A stretch of DNA of 64,000 bases from Flavobacterium album (GTDB lineage Bacteria > Bacteroidota > Bacteroidia > Flavobacteriales > Flavobacteriaceae), in the NCBI RefSeq assembly GCF_003096035.1, contig NZ_CP029186.1:571001-635000 (forward strand). The letters are read 5' to 3'. The notes beneath the pieces are model-generated. The model did not search any database, was not told the DNA's origin, and worked only from the letters and a program-made list of their open reading frames with translations. The position numbers and the translations under genes are program-made. This document shows, piece by piece, positions 18,101-26,529 of this stretch (its first letter is position 1; every line of letters starts with the position of its first letter).

Positions 18101-18818
18101 CGGGATAGCCGCCGCGTTCGGAAACGCCGTTCACTATTTCGTCGTTGGCGAGTACTGTTCCCAATGCAGGACACCAGTTCACTTCGGTTTCGGCAAGGTA
18201 GGTAAGGCGGTATTTAAGAAGGATGCGCTCCTGTTCTTCTTTGCTGTAGCCGTTCCAGGCATCGGCAGTGAATACATGGATATTGTCATCGCTTACGGCA
18301 TTGACTTTAGCATTGCCATTGCCTTCAAATTCCGCGATAAGGGTGCAGATGCTTTCGGCTTTGTCGGTATCTTTATTATACCACGAGTTGAACAATTGGA
18401 TGAAGATCCACTGCGTCCATTTATAATATTCCGGGTTGGAGGTACGCACCTCGCGGTCCCAGTCGAATGAGAATCCTATCTTGTCGAGCTGCTCACGATA
18501 CCTGTTGATATTGGTCTCGGTAGTAATCGCAGGGTGCTGCCCGGTCTGGATGGCATACTGCTCTGCCGGAAGGCCAAAGCTATCGTAGCCCTGCGGGTGC
18601 AGCACATTGAAGCCTTTATGGCGTTTGTAGCGTGCATAGATATCACTGGCAATATAGCCCAGCGGATGGCCTACGTGCAGCCCGGCACCTGATGGGTAGG
18701 GAAACATATCCAGCACATAGTACTTGGGTTTATCGCTTATATCTTCGGCACGGAAAGTGCCGTTCTCTGCCCAGTATTTTTGCCAGCGGGCTTCAATTTC
18801 GTTAGGGTTGTATCTCAT
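15168..18818 (-). CDS. leuS: Leucine--tRNA ligase with in-frame DUF559 insertion
   Basis: Class Ia LeuRS that charges tRNA-Leu. At 1216 residues it is about 250-270 longer than I expect for a flavobacterial LeuRS. Catalytic core signatures are present: HVGHP near 48-52, the WIGKS segment near residue 280 at the start of the CP1 editing domain, the editing-pocket TTRPDT at 527-532, [12 protein letters not shown] further on, and KMSKS at 991-995. Residues 296-514 are foreign: repeat-encoded flanks around a DUF559 endonuclease-like domain, placed about 10 residues before the threonine-rich editing peptide. A second unusual, AT-rich stretch lies at about 872-946, before KMSKS. The frame is open throughout, so the host enzyme is probably made. 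Whether editing survives is unknown. Confidence 0.95.
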   Translation of the reverse strand: MRYNPNEIEARWQKYWAENGTFRAEDISDKPKYYVLDMFPYPSGAGLHVGHPLGYIASDIYARYKRHKGFNVLHPQGYDSFGLPAEQYAIQTGQHPAITTETNINRYREQLDKIGFSFDWDREVRTSNPEYYKWTQWIFIQLFNSWYNKDTDKAESICTLIAEFEGNGNAKVNAVSDDNIHVFTADAWNGYSKEEQERILLKYRLTYLAETEVNWCPALGTVLANDEIVNGVSERGGYPVIRKKMTQWSMRISAYAERLLQGLETIDWTESLKESQRNWIGKSVGASVIFNVIPSDLTPKIGLTPNPSPKERGTHAGEVGGEMGYRTADKSIAGKLIQHSKENRKELTKAEALLWEALRNRKLGDKFRRQHAIGKYIADFISIEKRLIIEVDGGYHNDPEQTTLDEERTLELEQKYMFKVLRFSNEEVIDDTDSVVSNIRIALDNRKSYHEISDLAPLSFGEGSGVRPNKDDTLTGSSSEGPGVRSEESAGGRTDHKDGLGIRSFFRDIFSEVGEDVESQYKIEVFTTRPDTIFGVTFMTLAPEHELVAKITTPDQKAAVDAYVEATAKRSERDRMADVKTISGVFTGAYAEHPFTKEPIPIWIGDYVLAGYGTGAVMAVPAGDQRDYDFAKHFGIAIKNIFDDVDISAEAYGSKDNVKLMNSDFLDGLNYKQATKAVIEALEGIQQGRGKTNYRLRDAVFSRQRYWGEPFPVYYVNGLPQMIDKAHLPVHLPEVEKYLPTEDGQPPLGNSREWAWSTAENKVVSNDLIDNVTVFPLELNTMPGWAGSSWYWLRYMDPHNDDEFISDKAEAYWQDVDLYIGGSEHATGHLLYSRFWNKFLKDRGFITKEEPFKKLINQGMILGMSAFIQRVGFVFKYINPKDLIEDTPTSSEYYPAIFVTSGLNSSEIEKQVLKLIWNDRRFDTLRKQLESGKFENTPEIFTNLIHVDISTVNAGNELDTFLFSKWRVDYKDAIFLTDESLIFKVSREVEKMSKSKYNVVTPDDICEQYGADTLRLYEMFLGPLEQAKPWNTAGITGVSGFLKKLWKLYFDDNGLIVTANPGSKEAYKTLHKTIRKTQEDIENFSFNTSVSSFMIAVNELTAMNCHERVILEPLAILISPYAPHIAEELWHRLGHQGSISQVPFPIFNPEYLVESSKEYPVSFNGKTRFTIELPMDMSKEDIEKAILADERTAQQLGGAAPKKVIVVPGRIINIVA
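15983..16205 (-). other. AT-rich lineage-variable segment in leuS (LeuRS residues about 872-946)
   Basis: This part of LeuRS lies between MSAFIQR (864-870) and [14 protein letters not shown], ahead of KMSKS. In remembered flavobacterial homologues the same interval is about 20-25 residues; here it is about 75. Its base composition is visibly more AT-rich than the rest of leuS. It is in frame and shows no palindromic ends, so it looks different in origin from the DUF559 insert. Confidence 0.55.
17362..17933 (-). mobile_element. DUF559 palindromic mobile element inside leuS
   Basis: Inverted 38-nt ends at 17416-17453 and 17878-17915 match at 35 of 38 positions. Each holds a palindrome with arms CCCCTCTCC and GGAGAGGGG around AAA (17430-17450, 17881-17901). 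Outside them lies a second, shorter inverted pair (GACCTCACCCC at 17362 and its complement ending at 17933), suggesting nesting of one element in another. Between the ends, LeuRS residues 334-443 encode a DUF559 (Vsr-like PD-(D/E)XK) domain: FRRQ at 367-370, YIADF with Asp379, IIEVDGGYH with Glu390, Asp392 and His396, and VLRFSNEEV at 420-428. All expected catalytic positions look intact. Every part is translated in the leuS frame, the palindromes reading as [14 protein letters not shown] peptides. Confidence 0.85.
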
Positions 18819-18823
18819 TTTTT

Positions 18824-18921
18824 GTGAAAAGTTCTTAGTGTCTGAGTTTCTTAGGTCCTTAAGGTGAAAGGGCAGGCAGCATCTCAGCCACTTAGCGCCT
18901 CAGTACCTAAGCACCTGCGGA
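18824..18921. repeat. CTTAGG/CCTAAG repeat element in the leuS leader
   Basis: Short motifs TTCTTAG, TTTCTTAGG and TCCTTAAGG in one arm face CACTTAGCG, CCTCAG and ACCTAAGCACC in the other. It lies between the probable leuS promoter (TAAATTTG on the minus strand at 18924-18931) and the leuS start, so it should be transcribed as part of the leuS leader. Confidence 0.55.
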
Positions 18922-18923
18922 CG

Positions 18924-18931
18924 CAAATTTA
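18924..18931 (-). promoter_or_regulatory. TAnnTTTG promoter element for leuS
   Basis: TAAATTTG on the minus strand, 106 nt before the leuS start. It would give a leader of about 100 nt containing the repeat at 18824-18921. Confidence 0.4.
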
Positions 18932-19020
18932 CGCTTATTGTACGAAAGTCAAAACTTTGCCCGTTATAAACTATGTATAAACAAATTCTTTATTTATTTT
19001 TACCGCTAAAACAGAAACCT

Positions 19021-19893
19021 ATGGCATCATCTTTCGAAAAATTCCAGAAAAGGCGCGTTATCACCTCCTATTTTTCGGTAATACTCTGCATTTTCATCGT
19101 GCTTACCCTTTTGGGGGCGCTGGGGCTTTTCGTTATCAATACCGACAAGATATCGAGCCATGTGAAGGAGAACATCCCGCTTACCGTCTATTTTAAAAGG
19201 GAAGTGCCCGACAGCCTTAAGCAGGCTTTTGGCACCGAACTGAAAAATTCTGCCTTCATTAAGGACCAGGTGTATATCTCTAAAGAAGAAGCCGCTAAGA
19301 ACAACCCGGATATCGTAGGTGACTATGAGACCCTTCTGGACAATAACCCGCTGCTGGATTCCTACGACATCCACCTGAAGGGCGGTTATGTACAGCCCGA
19401 CAGCATTAAGGAAATAGAGATAAAGCTGCGCGCCAACCCAATCGTGGGCGACGTGAGTTATGATAATGTGCTGGTAGAGATGGCTAACCAGAACATCCAG
19501 AAGATAACGTTTTGGATACTGATCATCAGCGGTGTGCTGGCTATCATTGCGATGCTGCTTATCAATAGCGCATTGAGGCTGTCCATTTACTCCCACCGCT
19601 TTACGATAAAAACCATGCAGATGGTAGGCGCCACAAAATCGTTTATACGTAAGCCGTATGTATGGAAAGGCATGAGGCTGGGCTTTATAGGTTCTATCCT
19701 TGCGATACTGGCACTCGTTTACATAGTTTACTGGCTCGATGGCGAATTCCCTGCGCTGCACATCTGGGAAGACTGGATCCCTACAGCGATCGTGCTTGCT
19801 GGCGTACTGGTTTTCGGGATCATTATTGCAGCGATAAGCACATTCTTTGCAACGCAACGATTTTTGAACTTAAGGACGGATGACCTTTATTAA
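19021..19893 (+). CDS. ftsX: Cell division permease-like protein FtsX
   Basis: A 290-residue FtsX-family membrane protein. With the ATPase FtsE it normally activates peptidoglycan hydrolases at the division site. An N-terminal cytoplasmic segment (SSFEKFQKRR) precedes TM1 (about residues 18-42). A periplasmic domain follows, then three more membrane segments around 160-182, 210-232 and 245-275. The start at 19021 matches the family; an ATG 48 nt upstream adds a non-conserved hydrophobic stub. No ftsE is in the window. It heads a plus-strand series with DUF3098, uppP and truB. Confidence 0.92.
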   Translation: MASSFEKFQKRRVITSYFSVILCIFIVLTLLGALGLFVINTDKISSHVKENIPLTVYFKREVPDSLKQAFGTELKNSAFIKDQVYISKEEAAKNNPDIVGDYETLLDNNPLLDSYDIHLKGGYVQPDSIKEIEIKLRANPIVGDVSYDNVLVEMANQNIQKITFWILIISGVLAIIAMLLINSALRLSIYSHRFTIKTMQMVGATKSFIRKPYVWKGMRLGFIGSILAILALVYIVYWLDGEFPALHIWEDWIPTAIVLAGVLVFGIIIAAISTFFATQRFLNLRTDDLY

Positions 19894-19896
19894 AAA

Positions 19897-19963
19897 TTCC
19901 AAATAGCAAATCCCAAATTACAAACCTGAGAAAGTTTCAAATAGCAAATAACAAATTACAAAC
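19897..19963 (+). repeat. Two direct 29-bp repeats
   Basis: Copies at 19897-19925 and 19935-19963 share AAATAGCAAAT and CAAATTACAAAC and match at 26 of 29 positions. They lie between ftsX and the DUF3098 gene. No coding role is visible. Confidence 0.8.
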
Positions 19964-20005
19964 GGAGGGGACGTTCAAAAAACCTGAAACCTGAAACAAA
20001 ATAAA

Positions 20006-20353
20006 ATGAATAACGAAATAAAAACCCACTTCCTTTTTGAAAAGGTAAATTATAAAATATTGCTTATCGGACTTGGCGTTATTGCGCTTGGCTTTATCCT
20101 TATGGCAGGAGGCGGCAGCGATGACCCGAAGGTATTCAGCGATGCAATCTTTAACTTTCAAAGGATCAGGCTTGCACCGACAGTAGTACTTATAGGTTTC
20201 GGCATTACTATTTATGCCATACTTAAAAATCCGGCTGGTACTCCAGTTGCTGTCATAAAAGAAGACGCCAAAGCCGGGCAGCCTGCCTCATCAAACGACA
20301 GGCTTGTAGAGGAGCAGCCAATCAAGAATTTTACCAACAAAAAGAAAAAATAA
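20006..20353 (+). CDS. DUF3098 family membrane protein
   Basis: A 115-residue protein with two hydrophobic segments (about 18-36 and 55-74) joined by the glycine-rich GGGSDDPKVFSDAIFNFQRI. It has a basic, lysine-rich C-terminus ending in NKKKK. This matches DUF3098, a small Bacteroidetes family regularly found between ftsX and uppP. The function is unknown; context suggests the cell envelope. Its stop codon abuts the uppP ATG directly, indicating co-transcription. Confidence 0.85.
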   Translation: MNNEIKTHFLFEKVNYKILLIGLGVIALGFILMAGGGSDDPKVFSDAIFNFQRIRLAPTVVLIGFGITIYAILKNPAGTPVAVIKEDAKAGQPASSNDRLVEEQPIKNFTNKKKK

Positions 20354-21160
20354 ATGGATCTTATCCAGTCGATCTTCATTGCCATTATTGAAGGGCTTAC
20401 CGAGTATTTGCCTATTTCGTCTACCGCACACATGGTTTTTGTCAGCTCGTACTATGGCATACAGGATGATGAGTTCGTAAAGCTGTTCCAGGTATCCATA
20501 CAGTTTGGGGCGATATTGGCGGTAGTAGCATTGTACTGGCGGAAATTTTTCGATTTCAGCAAACTTGGATTTTATGTAAAGCTGGCCTGCGCCGTAATCC
20601 CGGCATTATTGTTAGGCAAGTTGTTCGATGATATGATCGACGATGTATTGGGAAAGCCGAAACCAATCGCTATTATGCTTATTGCAGGCGGTGTCATACT
20701 GTTATTCATTGACAATTATTTTAAAGAGCCTAAAGTCTTCAAAGAAGAAGATATCTCTATAAAGAAAGCAATTACCATTGGCTTTTGGCAATGCCTTGCC
20801 ATGATGCCGGGAACGAGCCGTGCCGCAGCTTCCATCATCGGGGGAATGCAGCAGGGGCTTACCCGCCAGGCCGCAGCCGAATTCTCCTTCTTCCTTGCGG
20901 TGCCAACAATGCTTGCTGTAACCACATATTCCATTTTCCTTAAAGAATACGGAAAAGCCAGTGAAAAAGGCTATGAGCTTTTGATGCAGGGCGACAACCT
21001 TAAGCTGTTCGCAATTGGTAATATCATCGCTTTCGTAGTTGCCATTATTGCCATCAAAGCATTTATAGGCGTTATCAAAAAGTACGGGTTCAAACCGTGG
21101 GGCTGGTACAGGATCGTAGCAGGTTCGCTACTGTTGGCCTATTTTACAATCTATAAATAA
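20354..21160 (+). CDS. uppP: Undecaprenyl-diphosphate phosphatase
   Basis: A 268-residue BacA/UppP-family integral membrane phosphatase that recycles undecaprenyl pyrophosphate to the monophosphate carrier for peptidoglycan synthesis and gives some bacitracin tolerance. The two active-site motifs are present: EGLTEYLPISSTAH at 13-26 and PGTSRAAAS at 152-160. About seven to eight hydrophobic segments match the family topology. Zero spacing after the DUF3098 gene and 7 nt before truB indicate an operon. Confidence 0.96.
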   Translation: MDLIQSIFIAIIEGLTEYLPISSTAHMVFVSSYYGIQDDEFVKLFQVSIQFGAILAVVALYWRKFFDFSKLGFYVKLACAVIPALLLGKLFDDMIDDVLGKPKPIAIMLIAGGVILLFIDNYFKEPKVFKEEDISIKKAITIGFWQCLAMMPGTSRAAASIIGGMQQGLTRQAAAEFSFFLAVPTMLAVTTYSIFLKEYGKASEKGYELLMQGDNLKLFAIGNIIAFVVAIIAIKAFIGVIKKYGFKPWGWYRIVAGSLLLAYFTIYK

Positions 21161-21167
21161 TCCTCCA

Positions 21168-21869
21168 TTGGCCACACCCGAAGAATTCCAGGAAGGAAAA
21201 GTTGTCCTTATCGATAAGCCATTGCACTGGAGCTCTTTCCAGGCGGTGAACAAAGTGAAATGGAGCCTGAAAAAACACCTTGGCCTCAAAAAGATAAAAG
21301 TGGGCCATGCCGGTACGCTCGACCCGTTGGCGACAGGACTATTGATCGTATGCACCGGGAAATTCACCAAGCGCATTACCGAGTTGCAGGGCATGGAAAA
21401 AGAGTACACCGGTACGTTTTACATCGGGGCTACTACCCCATCCTACGATCTGGAGACCGAAGTAAACGAAACCTTTTCTATTGATCACATTGATGAAAAG
21501 CTGATCCACGATACGCTTCCGCAATTCATAGGCGAGATCGATCAGAAACCACCCGTGTTCTCTGCCATAAAAAAAGACGGGAAGCGCCTGTATGAGCACG
21601 CCCGCAAAGGCGAAGAAGTAGAAATAGCTTCGCGCAAAACCACAATACACGAATTTGAGATCACACGCATTGCCCTGCCGGAAGTCGACTTCAGGGTGGT
21701 GTGCAGCAAAGGTACTTATATCCGCTCGCTGGCTTACGATTTTGGATTGGCTCTAAATTCAGGCGCACACTTAACGGCATTGCGGCGAACTAAAATTGGC
21801 GCATTCTCCGTTGATGATGCTATATCACCCGAAACTTTTGAAAACAGCCTTGAAAATCCCACTGCTTAA
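21168..21869 (+). CDS. truB: tRNA pseudouridine(55) synthase
   Basis: A 233-residue TruB that makes pseudouridine 55 in the T loop of tRNAs. The catalytic GHAGTLDPLATG motif gives Asp52 as the nucleophile. VGHAGTLD, TPSYDLETE and the later KGTYIRSLAYDFG are all family-typical. The start is TTG at 21168; the conserved N-terminus (GKVVLIDKPLHWSS) begins 10 residues in and no ATG fits. It follows uppP closely and precedes the next gene by 2 nt. Confidence 0.95.
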   Translation: MATPEEFQEGKVVLIDKPLHWSSFQAVNKVKWSLKKHLGLKKIKVGHAGTLDPLATGLLIVCTGKFTKRITELQGMEKEYTGTFYIGATTPSYDLETEVNETFSIDHIDEKLIHDTLPQFIGEIDQKPPVFSAIKKDGKRLYEHARKGEEVEIASRKTTIHEFEITRIALPEVDFRVVCSKGTYIRSLAYDFGLALNSGAHLTALRRTKIGAFSVDDAISPETFENSLENPTA

Positions 21870-21871
21870 AC

Positions 21872-22498
21872 ATGGCATATAACTTCAAAACTGTTGTTAG
21901 CTGTCTTTTATTTTTAACATCTTTTTACTGCAATGCGCAGGACGATGAAAAAAAAGAAACAGTATTTATTACTCAGTCCGATCCCGGGGATAAAGCGGTG
22001 CCGGAATTCTATTTTGGGCAGCTTTCACTGTCAACACCTTTAAGGGGGAATCCATACCGCGATGAGATAAGGGCCGACTATGCAGCGCGTGGTGAGGAAT
22101 ATAAGCCAACAGTTTTAGATTATGTATTGCCCAACGGACTTAGCGCGCATATCGGTTTCGGCGTTCATTATAAATCATGGATCGGCTTTAGCACTAATAC
22201 CGGGATCGACTGGATCGCTACCGAAAAAATAGTAGCTGCACCTGTGTATGGGAGCATTTTTTTTACCCCTCAAATTTGGGAGGAAACCAACTTATACTTG
22301 CAGGGAGGCTATGGTTATTCGTTCGCACTTGGGCGTGGAGACCTGTCAGGAGCCTACCAGAAATACAGGCTTGGCCTCATCTTTGATAATACCGGCTCTA
22401 TATTCCTCGACGTAAGCATGAGCAATTTCCCGCTGCACGAACTGGAAAAAGTGGGAGCAATAAGCCTGGGAGTGGCCATTACTAATTTTGGATTATGA
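21872..22498 (+). CDS. Putative outer-membrane beta-barrel-like protein, unknown
   Basis: A 208-residue protein with a clear signal peptide (residues 1-22, ending CNAQ). The body is rich in aromatic/glycine alternation (HIGFGVHYKSWIGFS, LYLQGGYGYSFALGRG) and ends with LGVAITNFGL, a terminal-Phe-proximal strand like small outer-membrane barrels. I do not recognise a named family. It starts 2 nt after truB and overlaps the start of the next gene, so it is translated with this operon. Confidence 0.7.
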   Translation: MAYNFKTVVSCLLFLTSFYCNAQDDEKKETVFITQSDPGDKAVPEFYFGQLSLSTPLRGNPYRDEIRADYAARGEEYKPTVLDYVLPNGLSAHIGFGVHYKSWIGFSTNTGIDWIATEKIVAAPVYGSIFFTPQIWEETNLYLQGGYGYSFALGRGDLSGAYQKYRLGLIFDNTGSIFLDVSMSNFPLHELEKVGAISLGVAITNFGL

Positions 22499-23144
22499 GA
22501 TATCTGGCACTACTTTTTTAATTTTCACAACAGCTGTTTCCGCTCAAAAAGTGGAAGGTGATTCCGTAAGCTTCCTGAAAGACGGCGACCTCATATTCCA
22601 GGACATGGACTGCGGGCCATTGTGTGATGCGATTGAAGCCGTGACCGAAGGTTATAAGGGAAAAGACTTTAGCCATATGGGAATGGTGTACTTCCGTAAC
22701 GATAGCTTATATATTATTGAAGCCGCGGGCAGCTCAGTGCGGCTGACAACATTGAAAAAGTTTTCACAAAACACTTCGAAAGAAATGCCTGTTTTCCGGC
22801 TGAAAGAGAAATACCGGAAACTGATACCGGCAGCAGTCGCATTTTCATTACAACAAATCGGTGTACCATATGATGAGGAATATGTTTACGACAATGGGGC
22901 TTACTACTGTTCGGAGCTTATCTACGACGCTTTCATGTTTGCCAATGGAGGAAAGCCTTTTTTTCAAATGACACCAATGACCTACAAGCAGCCCGGCACG
23001 AATGAATTTTTCCGTGCCTGGGTGGAATACTATAAATCAATTGGTAAACCTATCCCTGAAGGACTGCCGGGTTGTAATCCGGGCGGAATGTCGGTGTCGG
23101 ATAAGATTGAGATAATCGCCCCCTTACCCCCAAAGGGGGAATAA
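22495..23144 (+). CDS. YiiX-like NlpC/P60-type hydrolase with N-terminal frameshift
   Basis: A secreted permuted papain-like hydrolase of the YiiX/YebB group, expected to cut amide or peptide bonds in the cell envelope. The core has DGDLIFQDMDCG, FSHMGMVYF with the His, and YYCSELIYDAF with the catalytic Cys. The main frame is open from a TTG at 22488, but that N-terminus is acidic and no signal peptide. The ATG at 22495 starts MRYLALLF in another frame and stops at once after the T6 run at 22514-22519. One extra T there would join it to LIFTTAVSAQ, a perfect signal peptide. The gene therefore looks frameshifted by one base. The C-terminal APLPPKGE comes from the repeat at 23118. Confidence 0.8.
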
Positions 23145-23214
23145 CCGGATAAGCTTAACGGATAATTCGCACTTTAGAATTTGAGTGAAATTCCCCCTTG
23201 GGGGTTAGGGGGCC
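23118..23214. repeat. GCCCCCTAACCCCC palindromic element, copy 2
   Basis: The left arm GCCCCCTTACCCCC plus AAAGGGGGAA faces the inverted right arm TTCCCCCTTGGGGG plus TTAGGGGGC. The family is the same as 13754-13836. Its arms supply the last codons and the stop of both convergent flanking genes: PLPPKGE on the plus side, and the final Ala-Pro and stop on the minus side. Confidence 0.82.
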
Positions 23215-23807
23215 TGTTCCAGCAGCAACATTAGCTCCTCCATCGTACTTATTCCCTTATCATGCAAATACCATTTTTGCAGGTCGGCTTTGGTTTCGGC
23301 AGGTATATGCCCGAATTTTTCTTTGGCATCCAATATAAGCTGGGCCGCACCCTGAGGCCTTGGGCCCCAGCTTCCTCTTACGGCAATTGTTGCAGGTTCA
23401 ACTAAAATCAATTTTGGGATCGAGCGCGCTCCGTTGGTAAGGAAATTATCCATGAGCTCAATATTCTCGTCGCGCAAAACAATGCGCAGGTGCAGTTTAT
23501 CCGAAGCTTCTGCAAGCTTGTTGATCACGGGAAGTATCTGTGCCGCATCGCCACACCATCCTTCGGAAATTACTAAAAGTGTGTATTCTTTTGTAAGGCC
23601 GCGGAGCCTTTCTTCTATTTCCCCGGGTATCGTAATGGTCTTGTCGAGACGGTTCATACGCACCTCATTGAGTGTGCTGTAATGGGTAAGGTCTTCACTT
23701 TGTGTGTCGCCGGTAGAAAGGCCTTCAAGAAGCAGTTGCGATACGTGGTTTCGGTATTCTTTGTAGCTATAGCTGTTACCAAGGCTTTTTTCGATCAGTA
23801 CTTTCAT
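23205..23807 (-). CDS. Thioredoxin-like protein with a single active-site cysteine
   Basis: A 200-residue cytoplasmic thioredoxin-fold protein. The usual CxxC is reduced to one Cys: WCGD at 84-87 is followed by Ala-Ala, so it is unlikely to be a standard dithiol oxidoreductase. Other fold markers are TLLVISEGW before the Cys and the cis-Pro region SIPKLILV after it. Such proteins (thioredoxin family, tlpA-less) are widespread in Flavobacteria without a defined role. The start is set at 23807 (MKVLIEKSLG). The 3' end runs into the palindromic element at 23118-23214, which provides the stop. Confidence 0.8.
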   Translation of the reverse strand: MKVLIEKSLGNSYSYKEYRNHVSQLLLEGLSTGDTQSEDLTHYSTLNEVRMNRLDKTITIPGEIEERLRGLTKEYTLLVISEGWCGDAAQILPVINKLAEASDKLHLRIVLRDENIELMDNFLTNGARSIPKLILVEPATIAVRGSWGPRPQGAAQLILDAKEKFGHIPAETKADLQKWYLHDKGISTMEELMLLLEQAP

Positions 23808-23897
23808 AATTTGTGTCAAATTAACGATACTTTATCCTTACAAAAAGAAAGCCATATACCAAAAAACTGTAATTTAGTCAGGTTAATACCTTACATA

Positions 23898-24677
23898 ATG
23901 AAATTTGACGGAAGCACTATAGGCCTTATCCTTTCGGGAGGCGGCTCTAAAGGCATTGCCCATGCGGGTGTACTGAAATTTTTTGATGAAGCCGGCATTG
24001 TCCCAAGCCATATAGCAGGAACCAGTTCGGGTGCCATAGTGTCGGCTTTATATGCCTGGGGTAAAAAGCCTGAGGAAATTCTGGAATTTTTTAAATCCAT
24101 TTATTTTTTCCACTGGAAACATTTCACTTTCCGCAAAGCAGGTTTTATTGATTCGGAAGCTTTTAGGGATTATTTTACATCCATCTTTAAAGATGCCACC
24201 CTGGGCGATATGAAATTTAAAATGCACCTTACCGCGACCGACCTTGTTTCAGGCAAGCTAAGGATCTTTGGGGCTGAGACCAAAATTGCCGATGCCGTAC
24301 TGGCTTCTTCGGCATTTCCAGGAATCATATCGCCTTATGAAATTGACGGCAAGCTGTACAGCGATGGCGGCATCATAAACCACTTCCCGACTGATATATT
24401 GCAAGGCAGGTGCGAAACGCTCATCGGCATTTATGTAAGCCCCATACAGAAAATCGAGGCCTCCGACCTAAAGTCTATAAAATCGGTGACCACCAGGGCC
24501 TACGACCTGCTTTCGGCCAACAGCAACATGCAGAAATTTACCTTGTGCGACTGGGTGATCAGCCCGGATGAACTGGCGCTATACAGCACTTTCGAAACCA
24601 ACAAGGCAAAAATGGATGAGATATTCCAGATAGGGTACGAGGCTGCGAAGAAGTCGTATGGGGAGTTGATTGTGTAA
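23898..24677 (+). CDS. Patatin-like phospholipase/acylhydrolase
   Basis: A 259-residue patatin-family esterase using a Ser-Asp dyad. The oxyanion-hole GGGSKG is at 14-19, the nucleophile motif GTSSG at 41-45 (Ser43), and the dyad DGG at 156-158 (Asp156). The length corresponds to a single catalytic domain without extra regions or signal peptide, so it probably acts on phospholipids or lipids from the cytoplasm. The start at ATG 23898 fits the family; the frame is open upstream but overlaps the divergent thioredoxin-like gene. Confidence 0.93.
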   Translation: MKFDGSTIGLILSGGGSKGIAHAGVLKFFDEAGIVPSHIAGTSSGAIVSALYAWGKKPEEILEFFKSIYFFHWKHFTFRKAGFIDSEAFRDYFTSIFKDATLGDMKFKMHLTATDLVSGKLRIFGAETKIADAVLASSAFPGIISPYEIDGKLYSDGGIINHFPTDILQGRCETLIGIYVSPIQKIEASDLKSIKSVTTRAYDLLSANSNMQKFTLCDWVISPDELALYSTFETNKAKMDEIFQIGYEAAKKSYGELIV

Positions 24678-24795
24678 AGCCTCCCCTTAGTCCTCTCCCC
24701 GACCTCTCTCCCAGGGAGAGGGGAGCTCAGACGCATTTGCCGGAATGAGTGAAGCTGCTCCCTCTCCTTTGGAGAGGGCCGGGGTGAGGTCAAAC
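24675..24795. mobile_element. Non-autonomous relative of the leuS DUF559 element
   Basis: The right arm (about 24761-24793) has CCCTCTCC-TTT-GGAGAGGG followed by a complement of GACCTCACCCC, the same end sequence as the leuS insert. The left arm (about 24688-24725) has CCCCGACCTCTCTCCC then GGGAGAGGGGAGC. Only about 35 nt separate the arms and no reading frame for an endonuclease fits. It looks like a MITE-type deletion derivative. It lies just after the patatin stop. Confidence 0.72.
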
Positions 24796-24811
24796 TCTTT
24801 CATATTGTTAA

Positions 24812-25575
<764 letters not shown>

Positions 25576-25596
25576 TTTTTACCGATAAGAATTATC

Positions 25597-26157
25597 ATGG
25601 AAGAAATCGATTTTATTTTAGACAGCACAAAAGAATCAATGGAAGGCTCTTTGGCCCACCTTGAAAAGGAATTCCTTAATATCCGTGCCGGCAAAGCCAG
25701 CCCGGCCATGCTCGGCGGCGTAAAGGTAGATTACTATGGTGCGGCAACACCGCTTTCGCAGGTAGCCAACATCAACACACCGGATGCGCGGACAATAACC
25801 ATAACGCCATGGGAAAAAAGCATGCTGCACCCTATAGAGAAAGCCATCATGATCGCCAACCTTGGGTTTAACCCAATGAACAATGGCGACAACATCATTA
25901 TCAACGTTCCCGCGCTTACCGAAGAAAGAAGGCGCGACCTGGTAAAACAAGCCAAAGGTGAAGCGGAAGATGCTAAGGTAGGTGTACGTAACGCCCGTAA
26001 GGATGCCAATACTGACATCAAGAAACTGGAGAAGGACGGCATGAGCGAGGACATTTGCAAAAGCGCAGAGGAAGACGTGCAGAAGCTTACCGACAGCTTT
26101 ATCAAGAAGATCGATGAGCTGCTGGTGCACAAAGAAGCCGAGATCATGAAAGTATAA
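25597..26157 (+). CDS. frr: Ribosome recycling factor
   Basis: A 186-residue RRF that splits post-termination ribosomes with EF-G. Family features run the full length: HLEKEFLNIRAGKASPAML near residues 21-39, NINTPDARTITITPWEK in the middle, LTEERRRDLVKQAK, and a C-terminal helix. It lies 21 nt after pyrH, the usual bacterial pairing, and ends at a terminator. Confidence 0.97.
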   Translation: MEEIDFILDSTKESMEGSLAHLEKEFLNIRAGKASPAMLGGVKVDYYGAATPLSQVANINTPDARTITITPWEKSMLHPIEKAIMIANLGFNPMNNGDNIIINVPALTEERRRDLVKQAKGEAEDAKVGVRNARKDANTDIKKLEKDGMSEDICKSAEEDVQKLTDSFIKKIDELLVHKEAEIMKV

Positions 26158-26159
26158 TG

Positions 26160-26186
26160 CAAGCCCCGGTATAGGGGCTTTTTTAT
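26160..26186 (+). terminator. Rho-independent terminator after frr
   Basis: AAGCCCC and GGGGCTT pair over a short loop, followed by TTTTT. Confidence 0.85.
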
Positions 26187-26238
26187 GCACCATAAATTCA
26201 AACAAAAACCGTTATCTTTACATATCAAATAAATTGCC

Positions 26239-26484
26239 ATGGATATAGCTGCGAAAAAACTGGAATTGCTGGACTGGGTAATGCACCTCAGGGATAATGC
26301 CATGTTTGAAAAACTGCTTGCATTGAAAGCGGAAACAGATCAGGAAATTGTTGCTTATACTGTGAGTGGAGAACCTTTAACCCTGGAACAATACAAGGCA
26401 AAAATTGACAAAGGTATGCGCGATATTCAGGAGGGGCGCTACATGACCCATGAAGAATTACTAAAAGAAATGGAAACCTGGTAA
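26239..26484 (+). CDS. Small antitoxin-like protein (orphan)
   Basis: An 81-residue acidic protein. Its pattern (KLELLDWVMHLRD at the N-terminus, AYTVSGEPLTLEQYKAKIDKG, then THEELLKEMETW) resembles short Bacteroidetes antitoxins that normally precede a RelE/ParE toxin. No toxin frame follows: the next gene, 46 nt on, is the DUF5686 protein. It may be a solitary antitoxin or a protein of other function. It has its own position after the frr terminator. Confidence 0.6.
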   Translation: MDIAAKKLELLDWVMHLRDNAMFEKLLALKAETDQEIVAYTVSGEPLTLEQYKAKIDKGMRDIQEGRYMTHEELLKEMETW

Positions 26485-26529
26485 TTCTTAAATACCTATA
26501 ACTAAAGACCTTTTCTTTAGTACACATCC

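Noticed and set aside
15168..18818. Assembly chimera as the cause of the long leuS
   Set aside because: Both sides of the insert are normal LeuRS in the same frame, and the insert itself has matched inverted ends, which an assembly join would not produce.
19027..19857. 276-residue open frame opposite ftsX
   Set aside because: It is rich in His, Arg, Tyr and Cys with no recognisable domain and completely covered by ftsX; a reverse-strand shadow.
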